NCBI GenBank assembly: GCA_030610225.1 | Contig: JAUWSD010000016.1 | Location: 1 to 11,177 of the forward strand | Source of the DNA: Chloroflexota bacterium | GTDB lineage: Bacteria; Chloroflexota; Anaerolineae; Anaerolineales; UBA11579 | Direction: 5' to 3' | DNA length: 11,177 nucleotides | Part shown: one piece after another, positions 1-7,001 of the stretch | Position numbering within the stretch: position 1 is the stretch's first letter | How the letters are laid out: each line of letters begins with the position of its first letter | The notes under the pieces: generated by a model | Databases searched by the model: none | What the model was told of the DNA's origin: nothing | The model's input: the letters and a program-made list of their open reading frames with translations, nothing else | Program-made: the position numbers and the translations under genes

Positions 1-665
1 AAATATGCAATTATCATGAGGCTATTATGCAATAGAAAAGCATTCTCCCAGCCTATTCTGGCAGCCAGCCTTTTCTCATCAAGCCTTGCCTCTGTCCCAA
101 AATCTTCGATCTGGGATGCAAGCTGAAACGAGAACAGAAGCAGTGTGATCGGGACCGCAGAGAAGGTTAATAAACGGTGCAGGTCCTGAATTTGAAGTTG
201 AAGTGACAATGCGGGGATAAAAAATCCGATCGCCAGTGCCATCACGACCTCGCCAAAACCGCTGAAATAAATCCTGAAAGGCTGCACACCCAGGAAGAAT
301 GTTCCCAGGAAGATCATCAGCATCAAGAAACTTGCTGTATGAGATACCAATCCCATTTGCAGCAAACTCATAGTGCTGATAAATAGCAGCGCTATTACCA
401 ACCCTGCTGCCAATAGCCAATTCCTGAAGGGCTTTTCCCTGATCTTGTACCTGGTCAGCTCCGGATCCCTGAGCATCTCATTTGAAAATAAGAATAGATA
501 AACTGAAACCAATCCCATCAGAATGACCCAGACCAGTCCCAACCAGAATGAACTCCAATTAATGGTATTTCCTAGAAACTTCGTGATTCCCAATCCCAGC
601 AGGAACTGAGGAATGGCTAAAAGCCATAATATTATCAATTGGCGTATGTTCCCAGTGATCTTCAT
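1..665 (-). CDS. UbiA-family membrane prenyltransferase-like protein (C-terminus cut by window edge)
   Basis: An open frame with no stop runs from ATG at 665 to the left edge (221 residues seen). It is very hydrophobic, with about six membrane segments visible. A loop with SGFGEVVMALAIG (residues 135-147) resembles the GxGE loop of MenA/UbiA enzymes, and D188-xxx-E192-xxx-D196 followed by EKRLAARIG resembles the second Asp-rich, diphosphate-binding motif (DxxxD..KRTLAxRLG). These enzymes move a polyprenyl group onto an aromatic ring, as in quinone or haem synthesis, within the membrane. The first Asp-rich motif (NDxxD) is not recognisable; the equivalent stretch reads SNEMLRDPE (61-69), so the active site may be altered. 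ATG is chosen because AGGA lies six bases upstream inside the end of the preceding cupin gene, whose TAA stop is one base away, implying cotranscription and coupling. The substrate cannot be named. Confidence 0.7.
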   Translation of the reverse strand, partial: MKITGNIRQLIILWLLAIPQFLLGLGITKFLGNTINWSSFWLGLVWVILMGLVSVYLFLFSNEMLRDPELTRYKIREKPFRNWLLAAGLVIALLFISTMSLLQMGLVSHTASFLMLMIFLGTFFLGVQPFRIYFSGFGEVVMALAIGFFIPALSLQLQIQDLHRLLTFSAVPITLLLFSFQLASQIEDFGTEARLDEKRLAARIGWENAFLLHNSLMIIAY

Positions 666-666
666 A

Positions 667-1038
667 TTATTCCTGGTGAGTCCTGACCTGAATGATTTCA
701 ACATCAGTCTCAGCAATAAAGGAGAATTTCAAACCAAAGGGGATCAAAATGGATCCCGGATGTTCTTCACTCATTTTAATTTCAACAATCTCCTTGAACG
801 AAGGTGAGCCATCCCGCATATCTTCGAGCCTGAGCTTTCCACTCCCGGATATCAATGTCCAGATCTCATCCTCTGATATATTCAGCGCTTCTTTTGTCGT
901 TTCACCTGCATTAAATCTCTGCACGCATACCTGCCCAAAGCGCCTGAGCAAATGATCGCTCTCACTCAACACAACAAGTCGGCCATCTTTCCATATTCGG
1001 TCAAATACTGCAATATCACTGATCCTGTATTTATTCAT
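667..1038 (-). CDS. Small cupin (RmlC-like fold) protein of unknown function
   Basis: This is a 123-residue protein with no signal peptide or membrane segment. The pattern of short beta strands with W-x-LI-x-GSG (residues 60-66), a Gly/Pro turn (RDGSPS), IPFGLKFSF and a final strand VEIIQV is what small cupins and dTDP-sugar epimerase-like (RmlC) folds look like. The usual cupin metal-binding histidines (HxH...E...H) are not visible, so it may bind a small molecule or be structural, not a metal enzyme. It starts four bases after the stop of the P1B ATPase gene and ends one base before the UbiA-like gene, so it sits inside the metal-responsive operon. The ribosome-binding site is weak (TAGG just before ATG), suggesting translational coupling. 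The fold call is from pattern only; no reaction is proposed. Confidence 0.65.
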   Translation of the reverse strand: MNKYRISDIAVFDRIWKDGRLVVLSESDHLLRRFGQVCVQRFNAGETTKEALNISEDEIWTLISGSGKLRLEDMRDGSPSFKEIVEIKMSEEHPGSILIPFGLKFSFIAETDVEIIQVRTHQE

Positions 1039-1042
1039 GTAC

Positions 1043-2971
1043 CTATTTTAGCACTCTGATGGAATTAAATATTGCCAAAACTGCCACTCCGACATCAGCA
1101 AAAACAGCCTGCCACATATTTGCTGCCCCCGCTAATCCAAGCACGATAAAAACAGCTTTGATAGTTAGCGCGATCAATATATTCTGCCAGACAATATTTC
1201 GAGTGCGCTTACCAAGTCTGATAGCTTCCACGATCGTCTCAGGATCATCATTCAGTAGGACCACATCTGCAGATTCAACCGCCACATCTGCCCCGGCAGC
1301 CCCCATCACGATCCCGACATCTGCAATGGCAAGCGCAGGTGCATCATTGATGCCATCACCAATGAATGCCACTTTTCCATTATTATTCGCAGCCATGATC
1401 CTCTCAAGTTCCTGCACCTTTTCCTCTGGCAGCATCTCTGCCTGAAAGGCATCAACTGCAAGTTCACGGGCAACTTCCTCAGTAGTTTTCTGGTGGTCAC
1501 CTGAGAGCATCGAAATATATGTAACACCCTCTTTTCTAAGCCCAAGTATCGCCTGCCTGGAATTCTCTTTGATCTCATCACCGATCAATATATTTCCGCA
1601 GTATTCCTGATCGACAGCAATATGTAATGTCGTTCCGTTATAATCCCCCTCCGGGATCTCTATATTTTCTCTTCGGAACAGGATCTGGTTGCCCATCGTG
1701 ATCCTGTCACCATTAAAGTTACCCGCAATGCCCATGCCCGGAAATTCCGAAAAATCCTTCACGCTCTCATGGTCTACTTCACCGCTGAAAGCGGCAAATA
1801 TCGATCTTGAGATATGATGATTTGAGTGAGCTGCAAGATTGGCCGCTTTCTCAAATATCTGATCCTCATTCAATCCATTGAATGCATTGATTTCTCTTAT
1901 TGAAAATTCACCTTTTGTCAATGTTCCCGTCTTATCGAATATTACTGTTTTTACATTTGCCAGGATATCAAGGAATGTTGCCCCTTTGACAAGGATGCCT
2001 TTTTTTGATGCGCCGCCGATCCCGCCAAAATATCCCAATGGGATACTGATCACTAAAGCACAGGGGCAGGAGATCATCATGATCACGAGTGCACGATAAA
2101 TGCTCTCTGAATAAGTCTGCCCGGGGATCAGCATTGGAGAGAATATTGCATATGATGCAGCGATCAAAACAATTATTGGAGTATAAACTTTCGCAAAACG
2201 GGTAATAAAACGCTCTGTTCTAGCTTTTCGGTCTCCGGCGTTCCTGACCATCTCAATGATCTTTGCAATCGATGATTGATCGTAAGGTTTGGTCACTTTC
2301 ACCCTTATCTCGCCATTCAAATTGACCATCCCAGCCATTACCTCATTACCATCCACAACTTCCCGCGGTAGAGATTCTCCGGTGATCGCTTTTGTGTCCA
2401 GAATTGTTTCACCCTCGATCACAATCCCATCCAGAGGTATCCGCTCACCAACCCGGATGAGGATCATCCCACCAACCGGGACTGATTCTGGGGAAACCTG
2501 CACCACATCTTTACCTTGAATAAGATTTGCTTTATCAGGCTTCAGATCTACTAAAGCCTCAATAGATCTTCTAGAGCGCTTCAATGCTCTTTCCTGAGCC
2601 ATTTCTCCAGCCAGGTAGAACAGCATCACTCCAATAGCTTCGGGCACTTCACCGATCGCTAACGCCCCCAGAGTTGAGACGCTCATCAAAAAGCTCTCAT
2701 CAAACCATTGGTTTTTACGGATATTATTGAAGGCAGTCCTGAGGACACCCCACCCGGCAATAAAATAACCCGCTAGCAGGATCAGATTTGACAATAAAAT
2801 TTGATCGAATTGCCTGAGAAGTAATCCTGAAATAAAGATCAATGCAGCGACAGATATCCTGATCGTCTCAGATGAGATCTTTTGCCCGGATTTTTCATTG
2901 TCGCCGTTGTATTTTACTGCACAGCTTTCACACTCTATATCGTTGATCTGCTGCATATTGCTATCTGTCAT
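1043..2971 (-). CDS. P1B-2-type zinc/cadmium-exporting ATPase
   Basis: A 642-residue metal-pumping P-type ATPase of the inner membrane, expected to expel Zn2+, Cd2+ or Pb2+ using ATP. Visible in order are the actuator TGES (197-200), the metal-site CPC in a membrane helix (302-304, SCPCALVISIPLG), the phosphorylated Asp in DKTGT (346-350), an HP-like nucleotide-binding element at 383-386, GDGINDAP (538-545), and in the last helix pair K605 and D626 (FADVG). This Lys/Asp pair is the signature of the P1B-2 zinc/cadmium class, as opposed to copper pumps. No N-terminal heavy-metal-associated domain is present; only a CxxC (C14, C17) remains near the start. The HP motif reads SNHH, with the usual Pro replaced by His. 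ATG lies two bases after the repressor stop, with AGAG upstream. Similar genes are called zntA or cadA. Confidence 0.95.
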   Translation of the reverse strand: MTDSNMQQINDIECESCAVKYNGDNEKSGQKISSETIRISVAALIFISGLLLRQFDQILLSNLILLAGYFIAGWGVLRTAFNNIRKNQWFDESFLMSVSTLGALAIGEVPEAIGVMLFYLAGEMAQERALKRSRRSIEALVDLKPDKANLIQGKDVVQVSPESVPVGGMILIRVGERIPLDGIVIEGETILDTKAITGESLPREVVDGNEVMAGMVNLNGEIRVKVTKPYDQSSIAKIIEMVRNAGDRKARTERFITRFAKVYTPIIVLIAASYAIFSPMLIPGQTYSESIYRALVIMMISCPCALVISIPLGYFGGIGGASKKGILVKGATFLDILANVKTVIFDKTGTLTKGEFSIREINAFNGLNEDQIFEKAANLAAHSNHHISRSIFAAFSGEVDHESVKDFSEFPGMGIAGNFNGDRITMGNQILFRRENIEIPEGDYNGTTLHIAVDQEYCGNILIGDEIKENSRQAILGLRKEGVTYISMLSGDHQKTTEEVARELAVDAFQAEMLPEEKVQELERIMAANNNGKVAFIGDGINDAPALAIADVGIVMGAAGADVAVESADVVLLNDDPETIVEAIRLGKRTRNIVWQNILIALTIKAVFIVLGLAGAANMWQAVFADVGVAVLAIFNSIRVLK

Positions 2972-2973
2972 GT

Positions 2974-3273
2974 TCAGTCTCTTTTATGAAGGATATGGTC
3001 CAGCCCAAATTGATATAAACCTTTGATATGTTCATCATCTAAAGCGTAGAATACCTGCCGGCCTTCCTTATGCTTCCGAACCAATCTCAATTGGCGCAAA
3101 TTGCGGAGTTGATGAGAAGTGGCTGATTCAGTCAGCCCTACAGCTTCTGCGATCGCACTCACATTCATTTCGCCGTCACTAAGCACAGAAATGATCTGCA
3201 GCCTGCTCGGGTCACTGAATGCTCCAAACAGTTCAGCCAATTCTTCAAATATTTTTTCATCCATTTTGATCAT
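2974..3273 (-). CDS. ArsR/SmtB-family zinc-responsive repressor (CzrA-like)
   Basis: A winged-helix DNA-binding repressor, 99 residues from the chosen start. Helix-turn-helix region: MNVSAIAEAVGLTESATSHQLRNL at about residues 36-59, with recognition helix TESATSHQLRNL followed by the wing KEGRQVFYAL. The last helix carries D80-x-H82...H93-xx-H96, the same spacing as the alpha-5 zinc site of CzrA/SmtB. The alpha-3 cysteines of CadC/ArsR are absent, so zinc (or cobalt) sensing is favoured over cadmium/lead or arsenite. An upstream ATG at 3306 is in frame, but it lies inside the operator and lacks a ribosome-binding site. ATG at 3273 is preceded by GAGGA seven bases away, so it is preferred. It is the first gene of the operon and should repress its own promoter until zinc binds. 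Confidence 0.93.
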   Translation of the reverse strand: MIKMDEKIFEELAELFGAFSDPSRLQIISVLSDGEMNVSAIAEAVGLTESATSHQLRNLRQLRLVRKHKEGRQVFYALDDEHIKGLYQFGLDHILHKRD

Positions 3274-3285
3274 TCCTAATTCCTC

Positions 3286-3311
3286 TATATATGAATACTT
3301 GTTCATATATA
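3286..3311. promoter_or_regulatory. Metal-repressor operator (perfect 10-6-10 inverted repeat)
   Basis: TATATATGAA at 3286-3295 and its exact reverse complement TTCATATATA at 3302-3311 are separated by six bases. The core TGAA-N6-TTCA and AT-rich flanks match the known 12-2-12 type operators of SmtB, CzrA and ZiaR repressors. It lies just downstream of the -10 element, at about +1 to +25 of the expected transcript, so the bound repressor would block promoter clearance. Confidence 0.9.
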
Positions 3312-3319
3312 ACAGCTTT

Positions 3320-3347
3320 ATTATAAAATGTTATCTGTATATGTCAA
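3320..3347 (-). promoter_or_regulatory. Consensus sigma-70 promoter of the metal operon
   Basis: On the minus strand TTGACA (3347-3342) and TATAAT (3325-3320) are both perfect matches, 16 bases apart. Transcription is predicted to begin near 3312, at the edge of the operator. The -35 box starts right after the T-run of the upstream proline dehydrogenase terminator. Confidence 0.88.
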
Positions 3348-3349
3348 GA

Positions 3350-3381
3350 AAAATAGGGAGCGTTTCATCGCTCCCTATTTT
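3350..3381 (-). terminator. Rho-independent terminator after the proline dehydrogenase gene
   Basis: A 13-base perfect stem (arms 3350-3362 and 3369-3381, containing AGGGAGCG/CGCTCCCT) encloses a six-base loop. On the minus strand the stem is followed by TTTTTCTT. It lies 16 bases past the proline dehydrogenase stop and would insulate the metal operon from read-through. Confidence 0.9.
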
Positions 3382-3396
3382 AAAATTATTTGCTAT

Positions 3397-4356
3397 TTAC
3401 TTCTTGAATAGATTAGAGATGAAAAACCAAATGTTTGCCGGACGCTCAGCCAGACGCCGCATAAAGTATGGATACCACTCAGTTCCGAAAGGAACATATA
3501 TACGGACAGGATATCCTTCCTTCACTAAACTTTCCTGCAGATCTCGACGGATGCCAAACAGCAATTGGATCTCCAGTTTATTCTTTGGCAACCCGATCTT
3601 CGTTGCGTATTCCTTAGTAAAGTTAATTATGTTACCATCATGTGTTCCTGCTGCTGGTATGGCAGGCCACTTACCATCTTCGCTAAGCGTAGGAGCTTCT
3701 TCTTTCAACGAAGCTTCCAATAGAATCTTCATAACATGAAGAAAATTGTGATCAACATCCGATTTCTTTGGATAGGCAATATGCGCAGGTTCCTTATATG
3801 CGCCCTTTACCAGCCGGATCGTACAACCCTGATCAAGTAAGACTCTGGTATCCTCTTCACACCTGTATAGATATGACTGCATCACCATCCCGACATTGTC
3901 ATAGCCTTTATCACGCATCAATTGATAGATCCTGATGGTTTTATTAACACAAGTTGAATCCTCCATATCAATGCGCACAAAATTGCCCAGTGATTGAGCG
4001 TGTTTCAGGATATCTTCCAGAATTTCTACGCATAGATCATAGTCCAGGCTTAGTCCGATCTGGTTTAACTTCAATGAAAGATTCGATTTCACTCCGGATT
4101 TTTCGATCGTGTTAAGTATTCTGATGATATGTTCCCCAGTGCTCCTGGCAATTTCCTCAGAATCCGTATCCTCCCCCAATTGGTCTAATGTAGCGATCAT
4201 GCCTGCTTTATTCAGCTGTTTAACCACTTCGATCGCTTCCACCAGAGTTTCCCCAGCTACAAACCTTAAAGCAACTTTTCTGACGATCCCCCACTCCATA
4301 ACTGTTTTTCTCATCCATTCAGCTTTTGAAAGATAAATCAGAAGATTTCTTAACAT
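3397..4356 (-). CDS. Stand-alone proline dehydrogenase (FAD-dependent)
   Basis: A 319-residue monofunctional enzyme that oxidises proline to pyrroline-5-carboxylate and passes electrons to FAD and then to the quinone pool. The family blocks are in order: SLKLNQIGL (about 94-102), FVRIDMEDS (126-134), VMQSYL (158-163), IRLVKGAYKEP (180-190), AGTHDGNI (236-243), EIQLLFGIRRD (262-272) and YVPFGTEWYPYFMRRLAERP (287-306). The last holds the Tyr and Arg pair that grips the proline carboxylate. The length suits the short bacterial single-domain type (PutB/FadM-like), not fused PutA. ATG at 4356 is preferred over the TTG one codon earlier because GAGG sits eight bases upstream. The partner pyrroline-5-carboxylate dehydrogenase is not in the window, although it is often adjacent. 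It has its own terminator and divides the plus-strand envelope genes from the metal operon. Confidence 0.95.
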   Translation of the reverse strand: MLRNLLIYLSKAEWMRKTVMEWGIVRKVALRFVAGETLVEAIEVVKQLNKAGMIATLDQLGEDTDSEEIARSTGEHIIRILNTIEKSGVKSNLSLKLNQIGLSLDYDLCVEILEDILKHAQSLGNFVRIDMEDSTCVNKTIRIYQLMRDKGYDNVGMVMQSYLYRCEEDTRVLLDQGCTIRLVKGAYKEPAHIAYPKKSDVDHNFLHVMKILLEASLKEEAPTLSEDGKWPAIPAAGTHDGNIINFTKEYATKIGLPKNKLEIQLLFGIRRDLQESLVKEGYPVRIYVPFGTEWYPYFMRRLAERPANIWFFISNLFKK

Positions 4357-4450
4357 CAAGCCGTCCTCTTAATAATGAAATTTTGGTTGCCCAGTGAGAA
4401 TTTTAGCATAAAATCTCTATGTTATACTAAGCGAAATTTGGAGATTGAAT
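4357..4450. promoter_or_regulatory. Divergent intergenic region with candidate promoter elements
   Basis: These 94 bases must hold the start signals of both the leftward proline dehydrogenase and the rightward serine hydrolase gene. A rightward -10-like TATACT is at 4423-4428 and a leftward -10-like TATGCT at 4410-4405. Neither has a convincing -35 box. No operator-like repeat was seen. Confidence 0.35.
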
Positions 4451-5950
4451 TTGAGAAATAGAAAATTACGAAAAAGAGGATCAACATATCTTTATTGGCT
4501 TTCGATCGGTGCAGCACTTGTCGGAATGCTTCTATTGATGGTCCAGTTGACTATTTTTAGTAGAGGGCGTAACACCTACCCCGCAGGGATGAAGATCGCA
4601 GGAGTACCGGTTGGAAATCTGGACCGCCAGAAAACAGCCGACCGCCTTCTAGAAGTTTTTAGTAACCCTGTTGAGCTGCATTATAACGAAAACATCATCC
4701 ATCTGAACCCCGCAGTGATCGGCTTCGAACTCGACCTGGATAGCATGTTGGCAGCAGCAGACCTTCAGAGGTTGAGCGGCACCTTCTGGACTGAATTCTG
4801 GGGTTTCCTATGGAACAGTGAAAAAGGGCCAAAGCCAATTCCGCTGACCTCCACATATTCTGAAACTCTCCTCCGTGAATATCTGATCAATGAGATCAGC
4901 CCAAGATACGACCAACCACCCACACCTGCAAAGCCACTTCCCGGACAATTGGTTTACGAGTCTGGTTCTCCCGGTACAACCCTCAATGTAGAATCTAACA
5001 TTATTCAGATTGAAAATGCTTTGGAATCACCCGGTAATAGATCCGTTAATGTATCCATAGAAAAGATAGCAGCACCCCCTCCATCCTTTGACAATCTCGA
5101 AGTTCTATTAAAACAAACTATCGATCTGGCTGGTTTTGACGGGATCGCTGGTGTTTATGTCATGGACTTATTATCAGGTGAGGAGATCCACTTCATCCTT
5201 GATAATGGTATAGAAGTCTCCACAAATCCTGATGCCGCTTTCACAGCCTCCAGCACGATCAAGATCCCTATCCTGGTTTCAGCATTCAGGCACCTGGATG
5301 ACGACCTCGACACTGAAGCCCTGAACCTGATGACTAAAATGATCACCGAATCTGGAAATGATCCCGCAGACTGGTTGATGCAGCAGTTCATAGATGAAAG
5401 GTACGGGCCGCTGCGTGTCACTGACGATATGCAGGCCCTTGGTTTGGAGAACACCTTCCTGGCTGGATATTTTTATGATGGAGCAGTCCTCCAGTACTTA
5501 TATGAAACAGATGCAAACACCAGAACGGACATCGATATCAGTCTGGATATTTATAACCAGGCCACCCTCACTGATATGGGGCAGCTTCTTGCAGATATTT
5601 ATTTGTGTGAGCAGCACGGCGGCGGCGGTTTGATCGCAGTCTTCCCCGGAGAGATCACCCAGGATGAATGCCGCTTGATGGTAGACCTATTAACGAAGAA
5701 TAATACCCCCTACCTGATCGAATCAGGATCACCGGAAGGCACCCGCATTGCCCACAAACATGGATGGTCATCAGATTTCACGACTGCCATCCGCACGATC
5801 AGCGATGCCGGCATAGTCTATACTCCAAATCGGGATTACGTAGTTGTGTTTAATTTCTACCACCCTGTGCAGCTCGTCTGGGGTCCGTCTTCCCAATTGA
5901 TCGGCGATCTCGCTAAAGTGATCTATAACTACTTCAACCTCTCAAACTAA
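4451..5950 (+). CDS. Membrane-anchored serine hydrolase (beta-lactamase fold) with YoaR-like N-terminal domain
   Basis: About 499 residues. A basic N-terminus (RNRKLRKR) and one hydrophobic helix (about 13-36) anchor it with the rest outside. Residues about 45-200 resemble the YoaR/VanW-associated peptidoglycan-binding type domain (AGVPVGNLDRQKTADRLLE). The C-terminal half is a class-A-beta-lactamase/transpeptidase fold with S268-TIK (the SxxK nucleophile and base), S301-GN (SxN) and K436-HG (in place of KTG). Such proteins are usually cell-wall peptidases or carboxypeptidase-like enzymes; resistance to beta-lactams is not implied, as no omega-loop Glu166 equivalent is obvious. The start is unusual: no ATG fits, and TTG at 4451 is seven bases after GGAG, whereas the TTG at 4445 would be only one base away. 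The next gene follows after 59 bases. Confidence 0.85.
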   Translation: MRNRKLRKRGSTYLYWLSIGAALVGMLLLMVQLTIFSRGRNTYPAGMKIAGVPVGNLDRQKTADRLLEVFSNPVELHYNENIIHLNPAVIGFELDLDSMLAAADLQRLSGTFWTEFWGFLWNSEKGPKPIPLTSTYSETLLREYLINEISPRYDQPPTPAKPLPGQLVYESGSPGTTLNVESNIIQIENALESPGNRSVNVSIEKIAAPPPSFDNLEVLLKQTIDLAGFDGIAGVYVMDLLSGEEIHFILDNGIEVSTNPDAAFTASSTIKIPILVSAFRHLDDDLDTEALNLMTKMITESGNDPADWLMQQFIDERYGPLRVTDDMQALGLENTFLAGYFYDGAVLQYLYETDANTRTDIDISLDIYNQATLTDMGQLLADIYLCEQHGGGGLIAVFPGEITQDECRLMVDLLTKNNTPYLIESGSPEGTRIAHKHGWSSDFTTAIRTISDAGIVYTPNRDYVVVFNFYHPVQLVWGPSSQLIGDLAKVIYNYFNLSN

Positions 5951-6009
5951 AACGAAACGATTCACAACCTGACGCGTATATATAGTTAACAATTAATTTA
6001 GGAGTTACT

Positions 6010-6414
6010 ATGTCAAACAATGATGATTTTCAAGTGATCGAAGATTTTGATGAAGAAGAAAGCAAAGACCCATTCCACTTTGAATTCTCGTGGCATGACT
6101 CAAGTTCCTGGTCATGGGGAGTCGTTTTAATTCTATTAGGTGGAATATTCCTGCTTAATAATATGGGCTATGATTTCATCAGTATTGATAACTGGTGGGC
6201 AATATTCATTCTTGCTCCAGGCCTCAGCATGATGGCATCTTCTTTCAAATACTTCCGCGCAAAGAACAGGTTCTCACGTGGAGCTCGCACAAGAGGGCTT
6301 CTGGGGTTGATCCTGTCTGCTTTCGCGGTTTCATTGCTCTTCGGAATTGATATGCTTTATATCGGACCCGCCTTATTGGTCGGCTTTGGAATTTATCTTC
6401 TTCTCAAAAGATAG
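6010..6414 (+). CDS. Small LiaI/LiaF-like four-helix membrane protein (DUF5668-like)
   Basis: A 134-residue protein with an acidic cytosolic head (about 1-35, rich in Asp/Glu) followed by four predicted membrane helices. The first helix, WGVVLILLGGIFLLNN (36-51), and the following NWWAIFILAPG (60-70) are typical of the LiaI/LiaF-like transmembrane region found in cell-envelope stress proteins. The C-terminal LiaF beta domain is missing, so it is a membrane-only member. The start is clear: AGGAG precedes ATG by six bases. It lies 59 bases after the serine hydrolase gene in the same direction and is closed by a strong terminator, so cotranscription is plausible. Its exact role is unknown; relatives modulate envelope-stress two-component systems, but none is encoded here. 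Confidence 0.8.
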   Translation: MSNNDDFQVIEDFDEEESKDPFHFEFSWHDSSSWSWGVVLILLGGIFLLNNMGYDFISIDNWWAIFILAPGLSMMASSFKYFRAKNRFSRGARTRGLLGLILSAFAVSLLFGIDMLYIGPALLVGFGIYLLLKR

Positions 6415-6425
6415 ATCAACCAACA

Positions 6426-6458
6426 AAAAAAGAGCTTCTCAATGAGAAGCTCTTTTTT
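6426..6458. terminator. Bidirectional rho-independent terminator between convergent genes
   Basis: A 15-base perfect stem (6426-6440 and 6444-6458) with three loop bases pairs AAAAAAGAGCTTCTC with its complement, giving a T-run on both strands. It lies between the stop of the plus-strand membrane gene (6414) and the stop of the minus-strand LiaF-like gene (6473), serving both. Confidence 0.93.
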
Positions 6459-6472
6459 ATATTCAAATTTCT

Positions 6473-6994
6473 TTATGCATTAATCTCAATAACAAATCCA
6501 TTCAACTGTACATCCAGTTTCTTGGCTGCTTCTTCATATCCTTCACTCTGGTAATTCAGACCTGAGAAGAAGATCTCTCCTTTTGATCCACGGACTTTTG
6601 AGTCTGTCAGGAACGAATTTGTCCTGATCCTAAGTCCAACATCATTCGGCTTGGTGATCGTAATATCACCAATAAAGCAGGAGATGTTGATATTCGTCTC
6701 GCCCTCAGGAAATTCTGCGAACTCCAGGTCTAGATCGATATCAGTGATGAATGCGCGGAGCGTGTAATCCTCAACAGTCCATGATTCATCCAGGTCAAAG
6801 TCTCCGATCAATTTAAATTGGACGCCTTCTGAGCGGAAGATGTCAGGCCTAGTTATCAGAACAACACCAGCGAAGATGATGATCAAAGCCCACGTGACCT
6901 TACCAAATGAAATATCCAAAAAATTGCTCAGGATCATCAACCCCCCAAACATGATCAGACCAACAGCAAACATTTTTTGTGTATTTTTATCCAT
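6473..6994 (-). CDS. LiaF-family membrane protein with C-terminal beta domain
   Basis: 173 residues from the chosen start. Two N-terminal membrane helices (about 8-30, MFAVGLIMFGGLMILSN, and 34-55, VTWALIIIFAGVVLIT) precede a soluble domain (about 65-173) of repeated beta strands with SCFIGDITITKP, a typical block of LiaF/YvqF-type proteins, which control envelope-stress sensor kinases in Firmicutes. No kinase or regulator is next to it, so its partner is unknown. A longer frame opens at 7087 but overlaps folC by about 85 bases and lacks a ribosome-binding site. ATG at 6994 has GAGG five bases upstream, and that GAGG overlaps the folC stop codon, pointing to coupled translation with folC. It ends at a shared terminator, facing the other LiaF-like gene. 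Confidence 0.85.
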   Translation of the reverse strand: MDKNTQKMFAVGLIMFGGLMILSNFLDISFGKVTWALIIIFAGVVLITRPDIFRSEGVQFKLIGDFDLDESWTVEDYTLRAFITDIDLDLEFAEFPEGETNINISCFIGDITITKPNDVGLRIRTNSFLTDSKVRGSKGEIFFSGLNYQSEGYEEAAKKLDVQLNGFVIEINA

Positions 6995-7001
6995 AAAAAC
7001 C

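Noticed and set aside
79..420. A 113-codon minus-strand frame
   Set aside because: It lies inside the UbiA-like gene in another frame of the same strand; the UbiA frame gives convincing membrane helices and motifs and this one does not.
3119..3739. A 206-codon plus-strand frame across the repressor gene, operator, terminator and proline dehydrogenase gene
   Set aside because: It is antisense to two well-supported genes and crosses a terminator and a promoter; its sequence is serine-rich without domain signals.
5951..6009. A promoter for the small membrane protein (TTCACA at 5961, TATAGT at 5981)
   Set aside because: The boxes are only 14 bases apart and both are weak, so cotranscription with the serine hydrolase is as likely.
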